A stretch of 64,000 nt of DNA, taken from the NCBI GenBank assembly GCA_006503535.1, contig QYRS01000012.1, positions 310,001 through 374,000 of the forward strand, given 5' to 3'. Of this stretch, positions 1-10,678 are shown one piece after another. This DNA is from Arthrinium phaeospermum (lineage: Eukaryota > Ascomycota > Sordariomycetes > Amphisphaeriales > Apiosporaceae). The stretch's first letter is position 1, and every line of letters begins with the position of its first letter. The translations under genes were made by a program, and so were the position numbers. Below the pieces are notes generated by a model that was not told the DNA's origin, did no database searches, and saw only the letters and a program-made list of their open reading frames with translations.

Positions 1-342
1 ATCCGGAAGCTGGCTCAGAGCGGGAACGGCAGCGAATACCCCGAGACGGTGACGGGGGAGTCGAGCGGGAACCACTACGGCACTGAATCCTTCGGCCGGG
101 GCCACAACCAGGACCGCGAGCTGCAGACCTACACCCGCACCATCGACAACAAGGGGCCACGGCCCAAATCAGACGCCGACTCGGACGACAGCGGCTTCGT
201 CGGCGGCATCCAGAAGACGGTGCACTACGGCGTCACGGTCGACGACATGCCCGAGAGGTCGCACGGGCAGGCGGCGATGAAGAAGGTGTCCGAAGAGGAC
301 GAGATCTCGCTGGCCAACCACGCCGGCCCTCACGCCGTCTAG
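1..342 (+). CDS. C-terminal tail of a probable rhodopsin-like membrane protein (5' part outside window)
   Basis: The reading frame is open from base 1 and ends at a TAG at 340-342, so only about 113 C-terminal residues are visible. They form a hydrophilic, probably disordered tail rich in Ser, Gly, Asp and Glu, with no membrane segment or catalytic motif. The stretch GIQKTVHYGVTVDD near the end resembles the short conserved motif that often closes fungal rhodopsin-like (SAT4/PTH11-type) membrane proteins after their seven membrane spans. That is a family-level guess from one motif. What is seen is a coding tail with strong third-position G/C bias. The identity needs the upstream sequence. Confidence 0.55.
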   Translation: MRKLAQSGNGSEYPETVTGESSGNHYGTESFGRGHNQDRELQTYTRTIDNKGPRPKSDADSDDSGFVGGIQKTVHYGVTVDDMPERSHGQAAMKKVSEEDEISLANHAGPHAV

Positions 343-2360
343 GGAGGAAATGGCTAGGACGAACTCCCACGATTATTATGGAGTTGCCGCCCCCTCTCTA
401 TGTTTTGGATAAGCCACACACAAAGGTTCACCATTACTGCTTGCTTGTTCTGCACCATGCTTTTAGTCGCGTATACCCCAGAGCTGCTTCTCAAAATAAT
501 GTTTCCAATGATAAACACAACCAAAATAAACAACCAAACCAACTTTCAAGAGCCTTTACGCTTGTCGGCCTCCGTTGCACAAGAGAGAAGAAACCTGCTT
601 TGCTGTCCTGCCTCCGACTTGGAATCCTGGGAAAACCCAGCAACCAGCACGCAGGCACGTCCTTGAAACGAATCGCGTGCTTAACTCCTAAAAAAGCGAT
701 CCACATTGTCACCGCACTTGTTCTTACGGCCGACTCTCGCACGGTCGGTCAAGCCACATGCGCACTAACACCTAGGTGAATGGCTAACGGTTTACCCCCT
801 CCTCCCGCCCCGTATTAGTAACTGCAATAGTAATCGCAGGCCGGCATCACGTGCATTAGGTCGCACGGGCTGTGGGACACATGGTAATTACTTGCTGCTG
901 GCGGCTTTCAGGTTTCTGCAGCGTCGCTTTTTCCAACATTCTTGCTTGCCATTTGCCCTATCTGCTATCGTCGTCCAGCGTGGGAGAGATGCGATATGAT
1001 CTAGATTCAAGATGAGATCGCGAAGTTCTGGAATACCCGAAGACACATTCTTCGAGCAGAATCCTGGTTCATCGACCAGCAGCAACCGTCAAACGAGGAC
1101 AAAAATAGATCAGGCCTGCCATCGCAAGTCCTTGATAGGAACGGAAGCGTACAACGAAGTAGTCAGCACCCGTGGCAGTGTGCTCTCTCTCTTCGAAACC
1201 CAAAGTAGGTAATCTTATGTAAGGACAAAGTGCTCGGGCCCAACTGGGTAATCACTTCGCGGATTCTCTGGACGTTAGTATAATGATCGACAACGGTTCC
1301 TTGCTGCCAGTGGGCCTGTCGACGAGGTGACGAGACAGGCAGCGTTTCAGTGGTCAGTGTAACCTCATGTAACATCGACCAGGGCCAGCGGTGTTTCGCG
1401 CGTGGAACCCGATTGGGACCATTTCGACCCGGGCTGGCCAATCACAGCCCAGGCTCGGACGAGTGGCCCGGTGATGGCGTGCAACAGAGCGCAGTGCAGA
1501 GGAAACTGCTTGTTCTTGCAAAGTTTCGCTCGGGCTTTGGTTTCCGTCCCAAGTTTTAAGACGACGAACCCCGAACCAAAACCCTGCCGGCATCCGCTGT
1601 CACGTTTGTCACCCGCCCAAGCTGCTGGGATTCCGTGTGCCGGCGCCCCCACCTGCCATCCACTGCAACCCCCACAGTTCGCATGATGAGCGTTGAGTGG
1701 CCGGGGCCCTGCTGCCAAAAGGTTCCTCGCAATAGGGCCAGGCGTTCGTGGACGGGGCGGTCACCGTTACAGAATCGCACGATGCGCTAACTGGATCGGT
1801 AGAGATTATCGCCATCAGCAGTGCGGCCGCCAGGATGCCAACAGGCTGCCTCGCGCGCAGTCGTCAGTCGAACAACACCATTTTACATACATACACCAAT
1901 CTTGCAATCTTAGGAGTGGCCCCTAGGGAACCCCGGATGTTGATCACACACGCCCAAAAGGGTCGAATCAAGTCCCGCGTGCTGCACCATGCTTGCAGAA
2001 CAAGAGACATGCGACGACAGGGTCAAACAGATGAAGGAATTTCTTCATGATCCAGGTGCCACTATCGCGCAGCGTAGATCCCTCGACGAAGGGGGCAGCC
2101 CGGCAGTTGGTTCTCTATATAACAAGACGCAGCTCGCGATGTCGAGAGGCATTTCCGACTCTTGCTTTCTCATTCCCAATCCGTTCTTTCTTCACACCCT
2201 GTACCTTTTTACCACAATCCACCAGTCCAGCTAGCTGTCGACGGTCTTTACACATTCTCATTCGCTTCTTATTTACTATACACGACTACTTCACTAAAAC
2301 CAATAAAAAAACAACCCTCCTTAATCGACTTTTATCGAACAATCCACCCCAACAATCAAG
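343..2360. other. Intergenic region and promoter of the glycine-rich protein gene
   Basis: No convincing gene is seen. The ORFs here are short, overlap one another and lack coding bias. The last 250 bp hold a TATA-like box and a pyrimidine-rich leader typical of a fungal core promoter. Confidence 0.6.
2116..2122 (+). promoter_or_regulatory. TATA box
   Basis: TATATAA lies about 240 bp before the ATG at 2361 and is followed by a C/T-rich leader with several CACC and CAATC motifs. The position suits a TATA-driven, well-expressed secreted-protein gene with a long 5' UTR. No transcript data are available. Confidence 0.5.
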
Positions 2361-2926
2361 ATGCAGTTCCCCACTATCTTCCTCTCTGCCGCCCTCGTGG
2401 CTCTCTGCAGCGGTGCTCCCGTTCCTCAGAGCAGCGGCGGTGGTGATCTGCTTGGTGGACTCGTTGGAGGTACGTTTTCATTCCACATGTCGCTTACAAC
2501 CCCATTGTATCAATTATACTAACTCAACCTCTAGGCGTCGGTAACACAGTCGGCGGTCTGGTGGGCGGTGTCGGCAACGCCGTCGAGGGCGTCGGCAAGG
2601 GCGCCGGCGGCCTGGTCAACGGCGTCACCTCGGGTGCTGGCAACCTGGTGAACGGCGTGGCCTCGGGCGCCGGCAACGCGGTGGGTGGTGTGGTCGACGG
2701 CGCGACCAAGGGTGTGGGCAACGCCGTCGGCGGCGTCACGGGCGGACTCGGCAACGCGCTCGGTGGCGGTAACGGTGCCGGTGCTGGCGCTGCGGCTCCC
2801 GCCGGCAACGCTGGTGCCGGTAACGGCTCGGCTCCTGCCGGTGGTGCCAACGCTGGCGCCGGCTCCGGCGGTCTGCTCGGTGGTGGTGGCTCGGGTGGCC
2901 TGCTCGGCGGAATCCTTAAGGAGTAA
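2361..2926 (+). CDS. Secreted glycine-rich protein with 11-residue repeats
   Basis: Two exons, 2361-2469 and 2535-2926, give about 166 residues. The 65-bp intron has GTACG and CTAG ends and a good TACTAAC branch site. Residues 1-19 (MQFPTIFLSAALVALCSGA) form a clear signal peptide, followed by APVPQSS. The mature part consists of 11-residue units such as GAGNLVNGVAS and GVGNAVGGVTG. Gly is at position 1, Asn usually at 4 and small hydrophobics at 5, 6 and 9. About seven units are visible, interrupted once by GATK. A Gly/Ala/Asn-rich linker follows, and the protein ends in GGLLGG repeats and ILKE. There are no cysteines after the signal peptide. Its function is unknown. Such sequences could be surface-active, wall-associated or desiccation-related, but nothing here decides. 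The ATG follows ATCAAG and is the first in frame with the signal peptide. Confidence 0.85.
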
Positions 2927-3664
2927 GAGGGAATAACACGTCAACTTTCTTGAACTATGCACAATGGTTCAAGATGCCAAATACCAAATGTTCTGGTTTC
3001 CCAGCCAGTCAATGAGCTCGAGTCGGTAACAGATTCGTGGCTTGCTTCCTTCTTGATACCCAACCGGTCATCCAATTTCACTATTCCGGGATGGCTTCTA
3101 GGCCACTGATAATATAATACACTACCACCACCACAGCGTTATGCATCTGACCATCTGATTTGCGAGTGACTTTCATATTTGGTGCAATGACCGGTGCGAA
3201 CCCCATCGGATACTGAAAAGCCGGCCAGCCCCATCGCCGCCCAGATTGCGATCCATGCGACATTCGTAAGTAGGTGAGCGACGTGACCAGCTTACCGTCT
3301 GACCTTCCCGATTCAAAACGGGTCCTGGAGTCTGGCTCAGCATGACGTTTGGCGGAGCGGCTCGCCCGGGCTATTGCACACTCAGTCAGCCGATGTGACC
3401 CGGCATACCGGTAGGTCGGTACCACTAAGCACATCCGTTCTTGGTGGAGTGCGACCTACTTTGTAATGACATGTCGATCTTTTCCCCTCACGATCTCTAT
3501 GTTAATCTCATCTCAGCCGTCATCATCTCAATGTGCTGCCTGACTGGTCGCAGCACCTTGACCTTCAATAGTTCTGTCATACAGATGAACTAGACGAATC
3601 GCCCCAGTCAGCTAAGCGTCGATCTTTGCCCGCTTTATAACGGCCCGCACGGCCTAGATCTATC
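2927..3664. other. Intergenic region
   Basis: This is the 3' flank of the glycine-rich protein gene. No coding or RNA feature was recognised before the 5S gene. Confidence 0.5.
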
Positions 3665-3783
3665 ACATACGACCATATCCTGCTGAATACTAGGGATCCC
3701 GTCCGCTCTCCCATATATAAGCAGCAGAGAGCCGAATTAGTACTAGGGTCGGTGACGACCTGGGAATCCTCGGTGTTGTATGT
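3665..3783 (+). rRNA. 5S ribosomal RNA
   Basis: The 119-nt gene matches the fungal 5S pattern along its length. It opens with ACATACGACCATA, has CCCGTCCGCTCTCCC and TAAGCAGCAGAGAGCCG in the middle, TTAGTACTAGGGT further on, and ends GTTGTATGT. The terminal helix forms between ACATAC and GTATGT. The gene stands alone, as dispersed 5S genes do in many filamentous ascomycetes. One stem near the 3' end reads TCG-GTGA-CGA where I expect TGG-GTGA-CCA in common fungal 5S genes. Both sides have changed together, so pairing is kept, which argues for a functional variant. The comparison with common fungal 5S is from memory. Confidence 0.9.
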
Positions 3784-3797
3784 TTTGCATTTTTGGA
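3784..3797 (+). terminator. RNA polymerase III terminator of the 5S gene
   Basis: TTTT directly follows the 5S 3' end, and a second T run follows after GCA. This is the usual Pol III termination signal. Confidence 0.7.
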
Positions 3798-6755
3798 CCT
3801 TTTTGCCGCTCAAAACTTTGCTGTTCGTCACAGATCTTATTAATTACCTTCCGAAGCCGCACATAGCGAAGTACAATGGGGTCCATTTTTACTTGTGACA
3901 TTCGAACGCTCCAGGCTCGGACGTCGTGTGCGGTTACCTGGACTCCTTACGTTCTAATAGGGGAAGAGAAAGGAATATGCCTACTGTTCCGTTGTCTCCT
4001 GTTTCAATCTTTACTCGGGAGGTAGCCAGGAGAGCAGCAGTATTTGCGAGTGCGAGCCGGAGTCTGCAACTGCTCTGGGTGTTGTGAAACGTTGCGACAC
4101 GTTCAAAGCATCGCTATGCACCATCAACACAGTGAGTAGTTCAATCTGGCGAGGCTTTCTAACACCCATCGCGAGTTTCTACCGCCCCTGCGCTGCTCCA
4201 GGGATATAGACGATGCGGGCATGCGACCTCTGGTCAAGCAGCATGCCAGTTTTCAAAACTGTAGTCAGCATTTCGGACCCACGTAGCTGCTTTCGGACGC
4301 TTGATAATCCAGAACCGCGTATATTGTGTCTTTCTGCTTCCTCGGTCTCGGGCGAGATTAGCCGCGGCCGGGCATTCAGGGGTGGTGATCCTCGCAGGCT
4401 GGTTATTGCATGAACCAACCGTTTAAAAATTAGAGATGAACTTTGGGATAAATGGCGCAACTACAAGACTTGGCATCGTCTACAGTGCTGCTCGTCACTG
4501 ATAATGAGCACCGGTCTGCGAGAGCAAGAGGGGATCGGTGAGCCGAGCGGTGAGCGAGCTTTGGGGGCACCGGGCGTGGGGGAGCACGCTTCCATGAGTC
4601 AGCCATGTAAGACATGCCTTCCCAAGATGCAACCTTGCCAGATCTGCACTTTCAAAAAGGCCGCTTCTTATGTCCATATCTGGGAGCTGTCCATCAGGGG
4701 GTCTCAGGGGTCCACCCCCAAATCCAGCCACCCGGGCGACGGAAGTCTCACGCATGCGCGATCTTTTGGGATTAGTGATATTAACGTAATGGCGATTTGG
4801 TGCAGTGCACAACTTCGAGGGGTAATCCCCCAAAAGGGCGGCGTCTTGCTTACTTGGGAAATCAGCAGCGCTGAGTAAGGCTGGGGTCGACAAGGGGCTG
4901 GATCTTTCCGCCCTTTCTGGAAGCTGACCCTTTCCACTTTGAGGGTAAAAGCGGGTTTGGCACAGTCCACTCTATATCGACTGGATACCAAGTAGCGGCC
5001 CGTACGTGCTAAAGCCATCCACCTGGTTCGAGTAAAGCCTGGTCAACGATCAGGATGAGTTGCCGAGGCGAATGCATGCTATTATGGGCATCACCAAAAC
5101 CCAGATTGGAAGAACATGATGGTTGAACTTGACCCCTCAGCCGCTCACTCAGCCTCTAAGTGCTGGGCGAGAAGAAAAAGAAATGTGCGTTGCAACGGTA
5201 TCTTCCGTCACCCGGCAGTCCCGGAGATGTTCGAGGTTGACAACTGTACGGTAGCGATGGGAGATGAACCACTCTGTCAAGGCTTAGGGATAGATAGAAA
5301 GGCCTAGGGTCGAGTTGGATGCGTGAACCATCTCACCAGGACCCATGGGGAAAACTGTTGGAAGAAAGGTACGTGACCGTGGGACCTTCCTGCTTTGGGT
5401 TGGGAGCCCCTGTCTGGGCGCCATGCAAGGGCAAAGGTACATGCAGGGCACAGATCTTGGCAGGCGCACTCAGCAATAGTTCCTCGCAAATTGCTGCATC
5501 CTCCCCTGTGTTTGTCCGGGTGATTCCGGCTTAGCGCCTTAGCTCAGCCTTACATGCCCGCTTCCTCATTGGCCGTTGCTCATCCAGGGGTTCCTATTGG
5601 ACCACTTGGAGCAGATGCTATAGAAGGATGCTATACGCCAGAGAATCACAGATTTTTCCGACAAACCTGCTTGCGCCGTATATAGTAATCAATACGACGC
5701 TGACGACCAAAAAGCTGGATGACTTCTACAATACTCTCGACTCTGTTGGGCAAGGCGAAATATGGCTAAACGCAACAATGGGTCTCACGGCCCTGAAAGC
5801 TTTTGCCTGCCTGTCATTTTGAGGGATAATGGCATTATGTGAGATACCGTCATCGCTATAAGTCGTCATGCTGACTTGAAGATGTCTACACTAGGCTTCT
5901 TCAGTAAAAACCGGCTCTTTTAATGCGTTGACGAATAGGGGTGTTTAGACATCGTTGAGAAATAGTACAACTCGTTACCAGAGGTTTTGGCCATCTCTTG
6001 TTCCTTGGTTTTCCTTTAAGTTTACCTGCGTCGGAACAAATGCATTTCCTGGGGCTGCACAACCCCGGCACCTGGATTAGGTTTGTGTAATTCAAGTATC
6101 GCAGATAAGGCTCTGGCTGGACAGCGGAAGCATGAATAGTGCACGCGGCTCTGCAGCGGCCAAAAGGGAAGGTGTTATCGAAGACCTGGAAGGATCTCAA
6201 CCGCAGCCCGTGAAACGGCCAAATCTCGGTTGCGATGACCCCAAACCTGTCGTCGTCTTTATTTGCTGCATCAAGTCAGATATCTTCATTGGGGCACTTG
6301 TGGCATGAGTAACACGTAACACAACTGGGTCGGATGGTTGCTGACCTGTGCGTGGGGTCTCCGGTGTAAGACGATATTTGCTTTTTTTACCGCTCCTTCT
6401 CGTAGAACCATCCTCACTCACGGACAAAAGACCATCACATATGTATCGTAAGCAAGAGGACGAGGCTCTGGACTCACCATGTTGGACTGTCGGATCCACG
6501 GATTAGGGGGCGGCACACTTCGTGGATGGTAGCAATGGTCATCAGGCCTTGAAGCAGTGACAGTACAGCGAACAGACCTGAGTCGAACGAAAGAAGAAGT
6601 GAATATAAAAGGTCCTCTTCATCCCTCCTATAGACCATCTTCAACCTCGTTCACCAGAGACAACACAAATTCACCACAACATCCACACCAACCACCCATT
6701 TCCCACCCCACAAAGCCTTCTCTACTTTACCACCAAACCTCCCACCCCCACCAAA
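3798..6755. other. Intergenic region
   Basis: About 3 kb with only short overlapping ORFs lacking codon bias, splice structure or recognisable domains. The last 250 bp form the promoter of the next gene. Confidence 0.5.
6604..6611 (+). promoter_or_regulatory. TATA box
   Basis: TATAAAAG lies about 150 bp before the ATG at 6756 and is followed by a C/A-rich leader with almost no G, typical of highly expressed fungal genes. Confidence 0.65.
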
Positions 6756-7136
6756 ATGCAATCATTCACCACCCTCATCCTGGCCGCCGCCGCCACCCTC
6801 ACCGCCGCCGCCCCCTCCAAGCTCGAAGCCCGCGCCTACAGCGGCGACATGACCTACTACGACGCCGGCGTGGGCGCGTGCGGCTACACCAACAACAACA
6901 ACGACGCCATCGTGGCGCTGCCCTTCAGCTTCTTCACGGCCGCCAACCCGAACCAGGACCCCCAGTGCGGCCGCACCATCCGCATCAGCTACAACGGCAA
7001 CGCCCGCGACGCCACCGTCGTCGACAAGTGCGCCGGCTGCTCCGGCGGCAGCATCGACGTCACCCCCTCCCTCTTCACCGCCCTCACCGGCTCCCTCGAC
7101 GCCGGCCGCGTCCAGGTCACCTGGGACTTTGTCTAG
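6756..7136 (+). CDS. Small secreted double-psi beta-barrel (RlpA/expansin-like) protein
   Basis: The single exon encodes 126 residues. Residues 1-19 (MQSFTTLILAAAATLTAAA) form a signal peptide, followed by a short propeptide that may end at LEAR. The mature domain has the marks of the RlpA-like double-psi beta-barrel shared with barwin and expansins. These are an early GDMTYYDAG segment, a Cys in GACGYTNNN, CGRTIRISYNG, DATVVDKCAGC and a closing SIDVTPSLF...VTWDF. Four cysteines suit two disulphides. Fungal members of this size are extracellular and may loosen cell walls or act in plant interaction, but most lack shown enzyme activity. The ATG sits in CCAAAATGC, a good fungal context, and a TATA box lies upstream. 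Codon use is extremely C-rich, suggesting high expression. Confidence 0.9.
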   Translation: MQSFTTLILAAAATLTAAAPSKLEARAYSGDMTYYDAGVGACGYTNNNNDAIVALPFSFFTAANPNQDPQCGRTIRISYNGNARDATVVDKCAGCSGGSIDVTPSLFTALTGSLDAGRVQVTWDFV

Positions 7137-8040
7137 ATCTAAGAGCTCGCTAGTTCGCGCAAAGAAGACAGGAGACGTGGGGATCGCAGATCGTTATTAG
7201 ACTTTCGTTTCACTGTCTATACTTGTTTATTACTTTTCCCGCACATATATCGATGTCCGTGTTTGGAGGGGAGGACGCTTGGCCGTTGGGGGAGTCAAAA
7301 AGGGGGGAAAGCTACAAGAGGGCGGAACATTTTCCTGCTCTCTGGGGAAGCTATTGGGGTCTCGTTACAGGGTCCCACCACGATCGTTCAAGCCTGTAAA
7401 AGCCTTGCTGGATCATGTTTATAGTCATTCGTCATAATCTATAACATTGACAGCTCATCCTCTCATCTTGCAACTGTCTGCGTGATAGCATGGATGCCCT
7501 GGGTCCGGCGCAAAGGAACAACTAAATTCAGACAGCACTGTTTAGAAGAACGAGAAAGCAGGGATCTTTCCTGCAGGAGATCCATGCAGGATTCGATTAA
7601 TTAACTCTTCCAGGGGACCAACAGCCAACCTGCATGTCATCCTGTCTCACCTCAGCTGGTTCCTGTCAGCAAGGCGGGTGTCTCGGTGCCCGCCGTGCTG
7701 ACTGCGACCGAACCCATGGGGCCGCTGTTGCTGCTGCTACCAATCCAGTGCGGATGGACCGGCAATTCTTGCCATTTCGGATGAGTTGGTGAAAGGTAAT
7801 GGTGGGTATATGTCCGGATTCGGCCCTCAGCTAGCAATTCCTTGGTAAGATACATGGACCAAATCATTGTCGCCATTTCCCTGTCCACAATTCAACCATC
7901 GTACGATTCTTATTCATATGACAGGAAGAAAAGAAACCCCGATGCTTAGCAAAGCCCAATGCATATGAAGGAGAAGAAGAAGAAAAAGGCAAACCTCCTC
8001 ATGCAGCCCTCCTATCCCTTTCCAGGACGCCCTTGCTTTT
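7137..8040. other. Intergenic region between convergent genes
   Basis: This holds the 3' flanks of two converging genes and a purine-rich GAAGAAGAAG tract around 7967-7989. No gene was seen. Confidence 0.5.
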
Positions 8041-9252
8041 TCATGTTCGCTCATGTTCCTCCTTTTCTCGAAAATGGCTGGGCCGCCCATCCACCTCGAC
8101 CACCTCCATTCTTGAATCCCCCTTGAATTCCCCCATGGGTGCGCTCACCCATTCGCCGTCCGCCAGCAATGCGACACTGCAGTGCCATGGCGTCGTGAAG
8201 CCGGTCTTGGTGTTGAGCAAGCTCATGGAGATCTTGTGCTCCCCGTGGACTGATGGATGGAGAGGCGCAGGTGTTTCGGGAAGGCAGCCTTGGCCGCCCC
8301 GGCGAATGCCTGATCAGTAATCCATTGGTCAGTGGCTTCCAGCTTGCGTGGCTGCCCATAAGTACCCGACGACAGCACACCGGAGAAGGACTCACGTATC
8401 CTCGGATCAGCATCTCCTTGGCGAGGAACTTGACGTCCCTCTTGTACCCGTTGCTCGTTCGGCCCTTGCCTCGGGGGAAGATGTGCTGGAGATCCGACTC
8501 GAGGAACCGCTTATACCCGCAGTAGGTCAAGCGGGTGTCTGTGTTGGTGGCGATCTCGTGGTCAATGTCTATGCCATCATCCCCGTACTCGTTCAGCAGG
8601 CACCGGCGGAAATTGGTGGCGTTGGCGACATAGGTGATCTCATTGAGCTGGCCCCTGGGCAGTGGGGATTTGACGAGGTCCTGCAAGCGCGAGAACACAA
8701 TGTGGTCGAACCCCTTGTGTAGTGCCATGGCGCGCAGTGACTCGCCATAGGCCCAGGTATCCCGATCAGGTATGCACAACAGGTCTTCGTCATGACGATC
8801 GGCTCCGGGTCAGCAGGGTGGTCCTGGCCAAGGAGGTGGGCATGATACCAAGTGTAGAGGTACGTACCGTTATAGACGAGCCCGTCCGAAATGATGAGCA
8901 CTTTGGCGCCGGGCGCATAGACCTCTCCAATGCGGACGCACATGGTGTTCAGACGCTCGAGGGCCAGCTCTTCCGCCTTGTCTGGCAGGACACCAAAGAC
9001 CTTGTACACCTTGTTTGCCGACTTGAAGGGGAATGCGGGCAGGCACATCTCTACGGGCTGCCCCGACAAGACGAAGGCGTCGATGACGGAGAGGAACTTG
9101 GGGGTACCTGCAGCAAGCCGGTGCACGGTGTCGTCGAACTTGTTGGAGGCATAGTCGAAGATAATGGCCAGTATGGCGGCCGAGATAGGCAAGTGCGCCT
9201 GTGCATCCGCGGAAAGGATGGAAGCGAAATCGGGGCCGGAAACAGACTTCAT
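8041..9252 (-). CDS. Isocyanide synthase (DIT1/PvcA family)
   Basis: Three exons on the minus strand: 9252-8868, 8784-8396 and 8309-8041. They encode about 347 residues once a one-base gap is allowed. Family landmarks in order are LPAFPFKSANKVYKVFG, LPDKAEELALERLN, VLIISDGLVYNDL across the first intron, DTWAYGESLRAMA, a basic stretch before IFPRGKGRTSNGYKRD, and a C-terminal LRLSIHQSTG followed by TPWHCSVALLADG. Known members turn the amino group of an amino acid into an isonitrile using ribulose-5-phosphate, or make N-formyl-tyrosine in yeast spores (Dit1). The substrate cannot be told here. No fused 2OG-dioxygenase or NRPS-like domain is present. In exon 3 the frame breaks at 8241-8244, where a run of four C (plus strand) should be five. 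Restoring it gives the expected STGEHKISMSLLN. A divergent acyltransferase lies 1.4 kb away. Confidence 0.88.
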
Positions 9253-10678
9253 GATGTGTTTGATCCGAGGAAGGTTACCTATCTCTTATCGTGGCGCGCT
9301 TCGTCGCTGGTTTCTTCTTCTGGGTAAGATGAAGTGCATGCATGCGGCTTAATAACCGACCGAATGCTACCAAATCTACACGGTTCAGGGTTTAAGGCTG
9401 AGCAGACAGGAAGCCCGCCGCGGATCAGACTTTGCCTTACCCAAGACGGATGAGGGGGCTGTTTGGGTAAATGTATGGTTCGTCGGACGCCTTTATCCGT
9501 TGTCGTCATGGGCCAGCTCTACTCGCCGTGACTGGAACGGGCGCAAATGAATGCATATGTAGACATGAACGTTTTGGGGAATCTGGCCATGTTTTGCTTC
9601 CATCAACCCGGATTCGATGAGCTTCAAAGCATGGTCACGAGGGACCTAATCATCATACGATTCGAAGGTTGACAAGGTAATGAAGTGCCTACATATTTGC
9701 AATAGGGGAAGGCGCACCGCATTTAGTGAGTGTGTAGGTAGGCAAGGTACCTTTTCGCTGATGGCGTTCCTTCCCTCGTTGAACTTGTCCACAACACACC
9801 TGATGTGCCGCGTGGGTAGGTAGGGTCCAAAGCCAATCCGTATCACTTGTGACCCAATGACAGAGCGCATCTCAAGGGTTATTGAATCAAATGGAAGCCA
9901 TACGCTGAGCTTTGCTCTGTTGTCAAGCTGTATCTTCCCTATGAGACCTGAGACTGCGCCTGCCGATTTCGGTCCGTCCTTTGGTATCCTCAAAAAGACT
10001 TTCCCGCACGCGCGCCGAAAAGGCCGACCGCATGGTGTCTTACCTAAAAGTATGATACCGACTGAATGCAGAATTGCTGTCGCTCCCCCGGGAAGTCATC
10101 GCGTGCAGCGGGCTGCTTGGGGATTGGCATCGACCCTGTAGAATCCATCATTCGCGTCGCATTCCGACTTCTCGCAATTACATACCTCGCCCTTGAAGAA
10201 GATAGCATTTCAGGTCAAAATGTTCGATTTGGATGTGATTCGCTGCTTGTCTCTTAGTCTTGTGGAAAGGAGCCCGCCTCTCGAATGGAACCACCCGCAA
10301 CTGCCATAGACCTCCTTTCGGGACTGCAAATGGCTAGATTCACAACTCGAGAATCGGGCAAGAGTGTCTGTCCTTGGACCAGCCAACTGTCTCGTTGAGG
10401 GCGTACAACTGACTGCGAGTCCTTATCGCACGTGGCACCCCGCAGAACATCGTCGCGCGCTGATCATCGGTGACCCGAGAAGACGGCCGCCGAGTCGGGC
10501 CAGTGCAATATTTGCCGTTAGTCCTACATAGACAGGGGAATCCTTCATACGGGCCTCGCAGGTGGAGTTTTGGGTCGGCGCTTGAAGTTTAGACTGAGAT
10601 ACTAAGTGTTTGCTAACTCCGTGAAGTAAGATTGCTTACTAGTACTCATCCCTGAGTACAGTGGTTGGCGACCTCAAA
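9253..10678. promoter_or_regulatory. Shared intergenic promoter region of isocyanide synthase and acyltransferase
   Basis: These 1.4 kb separate two head-to-head genes and probably serve both. No TATA box stands out. One TTTGCTC (9911-9917) equals the yeast Mac1 copper-response core, but a single heptamer in this length can occur by chance. No other repeat or palindrome was recognised. Confidence 0.5.

Noticed and set aside
9911..9917. TTTGCTC, the yeast Mac1 copper-response core, between isocyanide synthase and acyltransferase
   Set aside because: One heptamer in a 1.4-kb spacer read on both strands is not significant, and the element used in Aspergillus is different.
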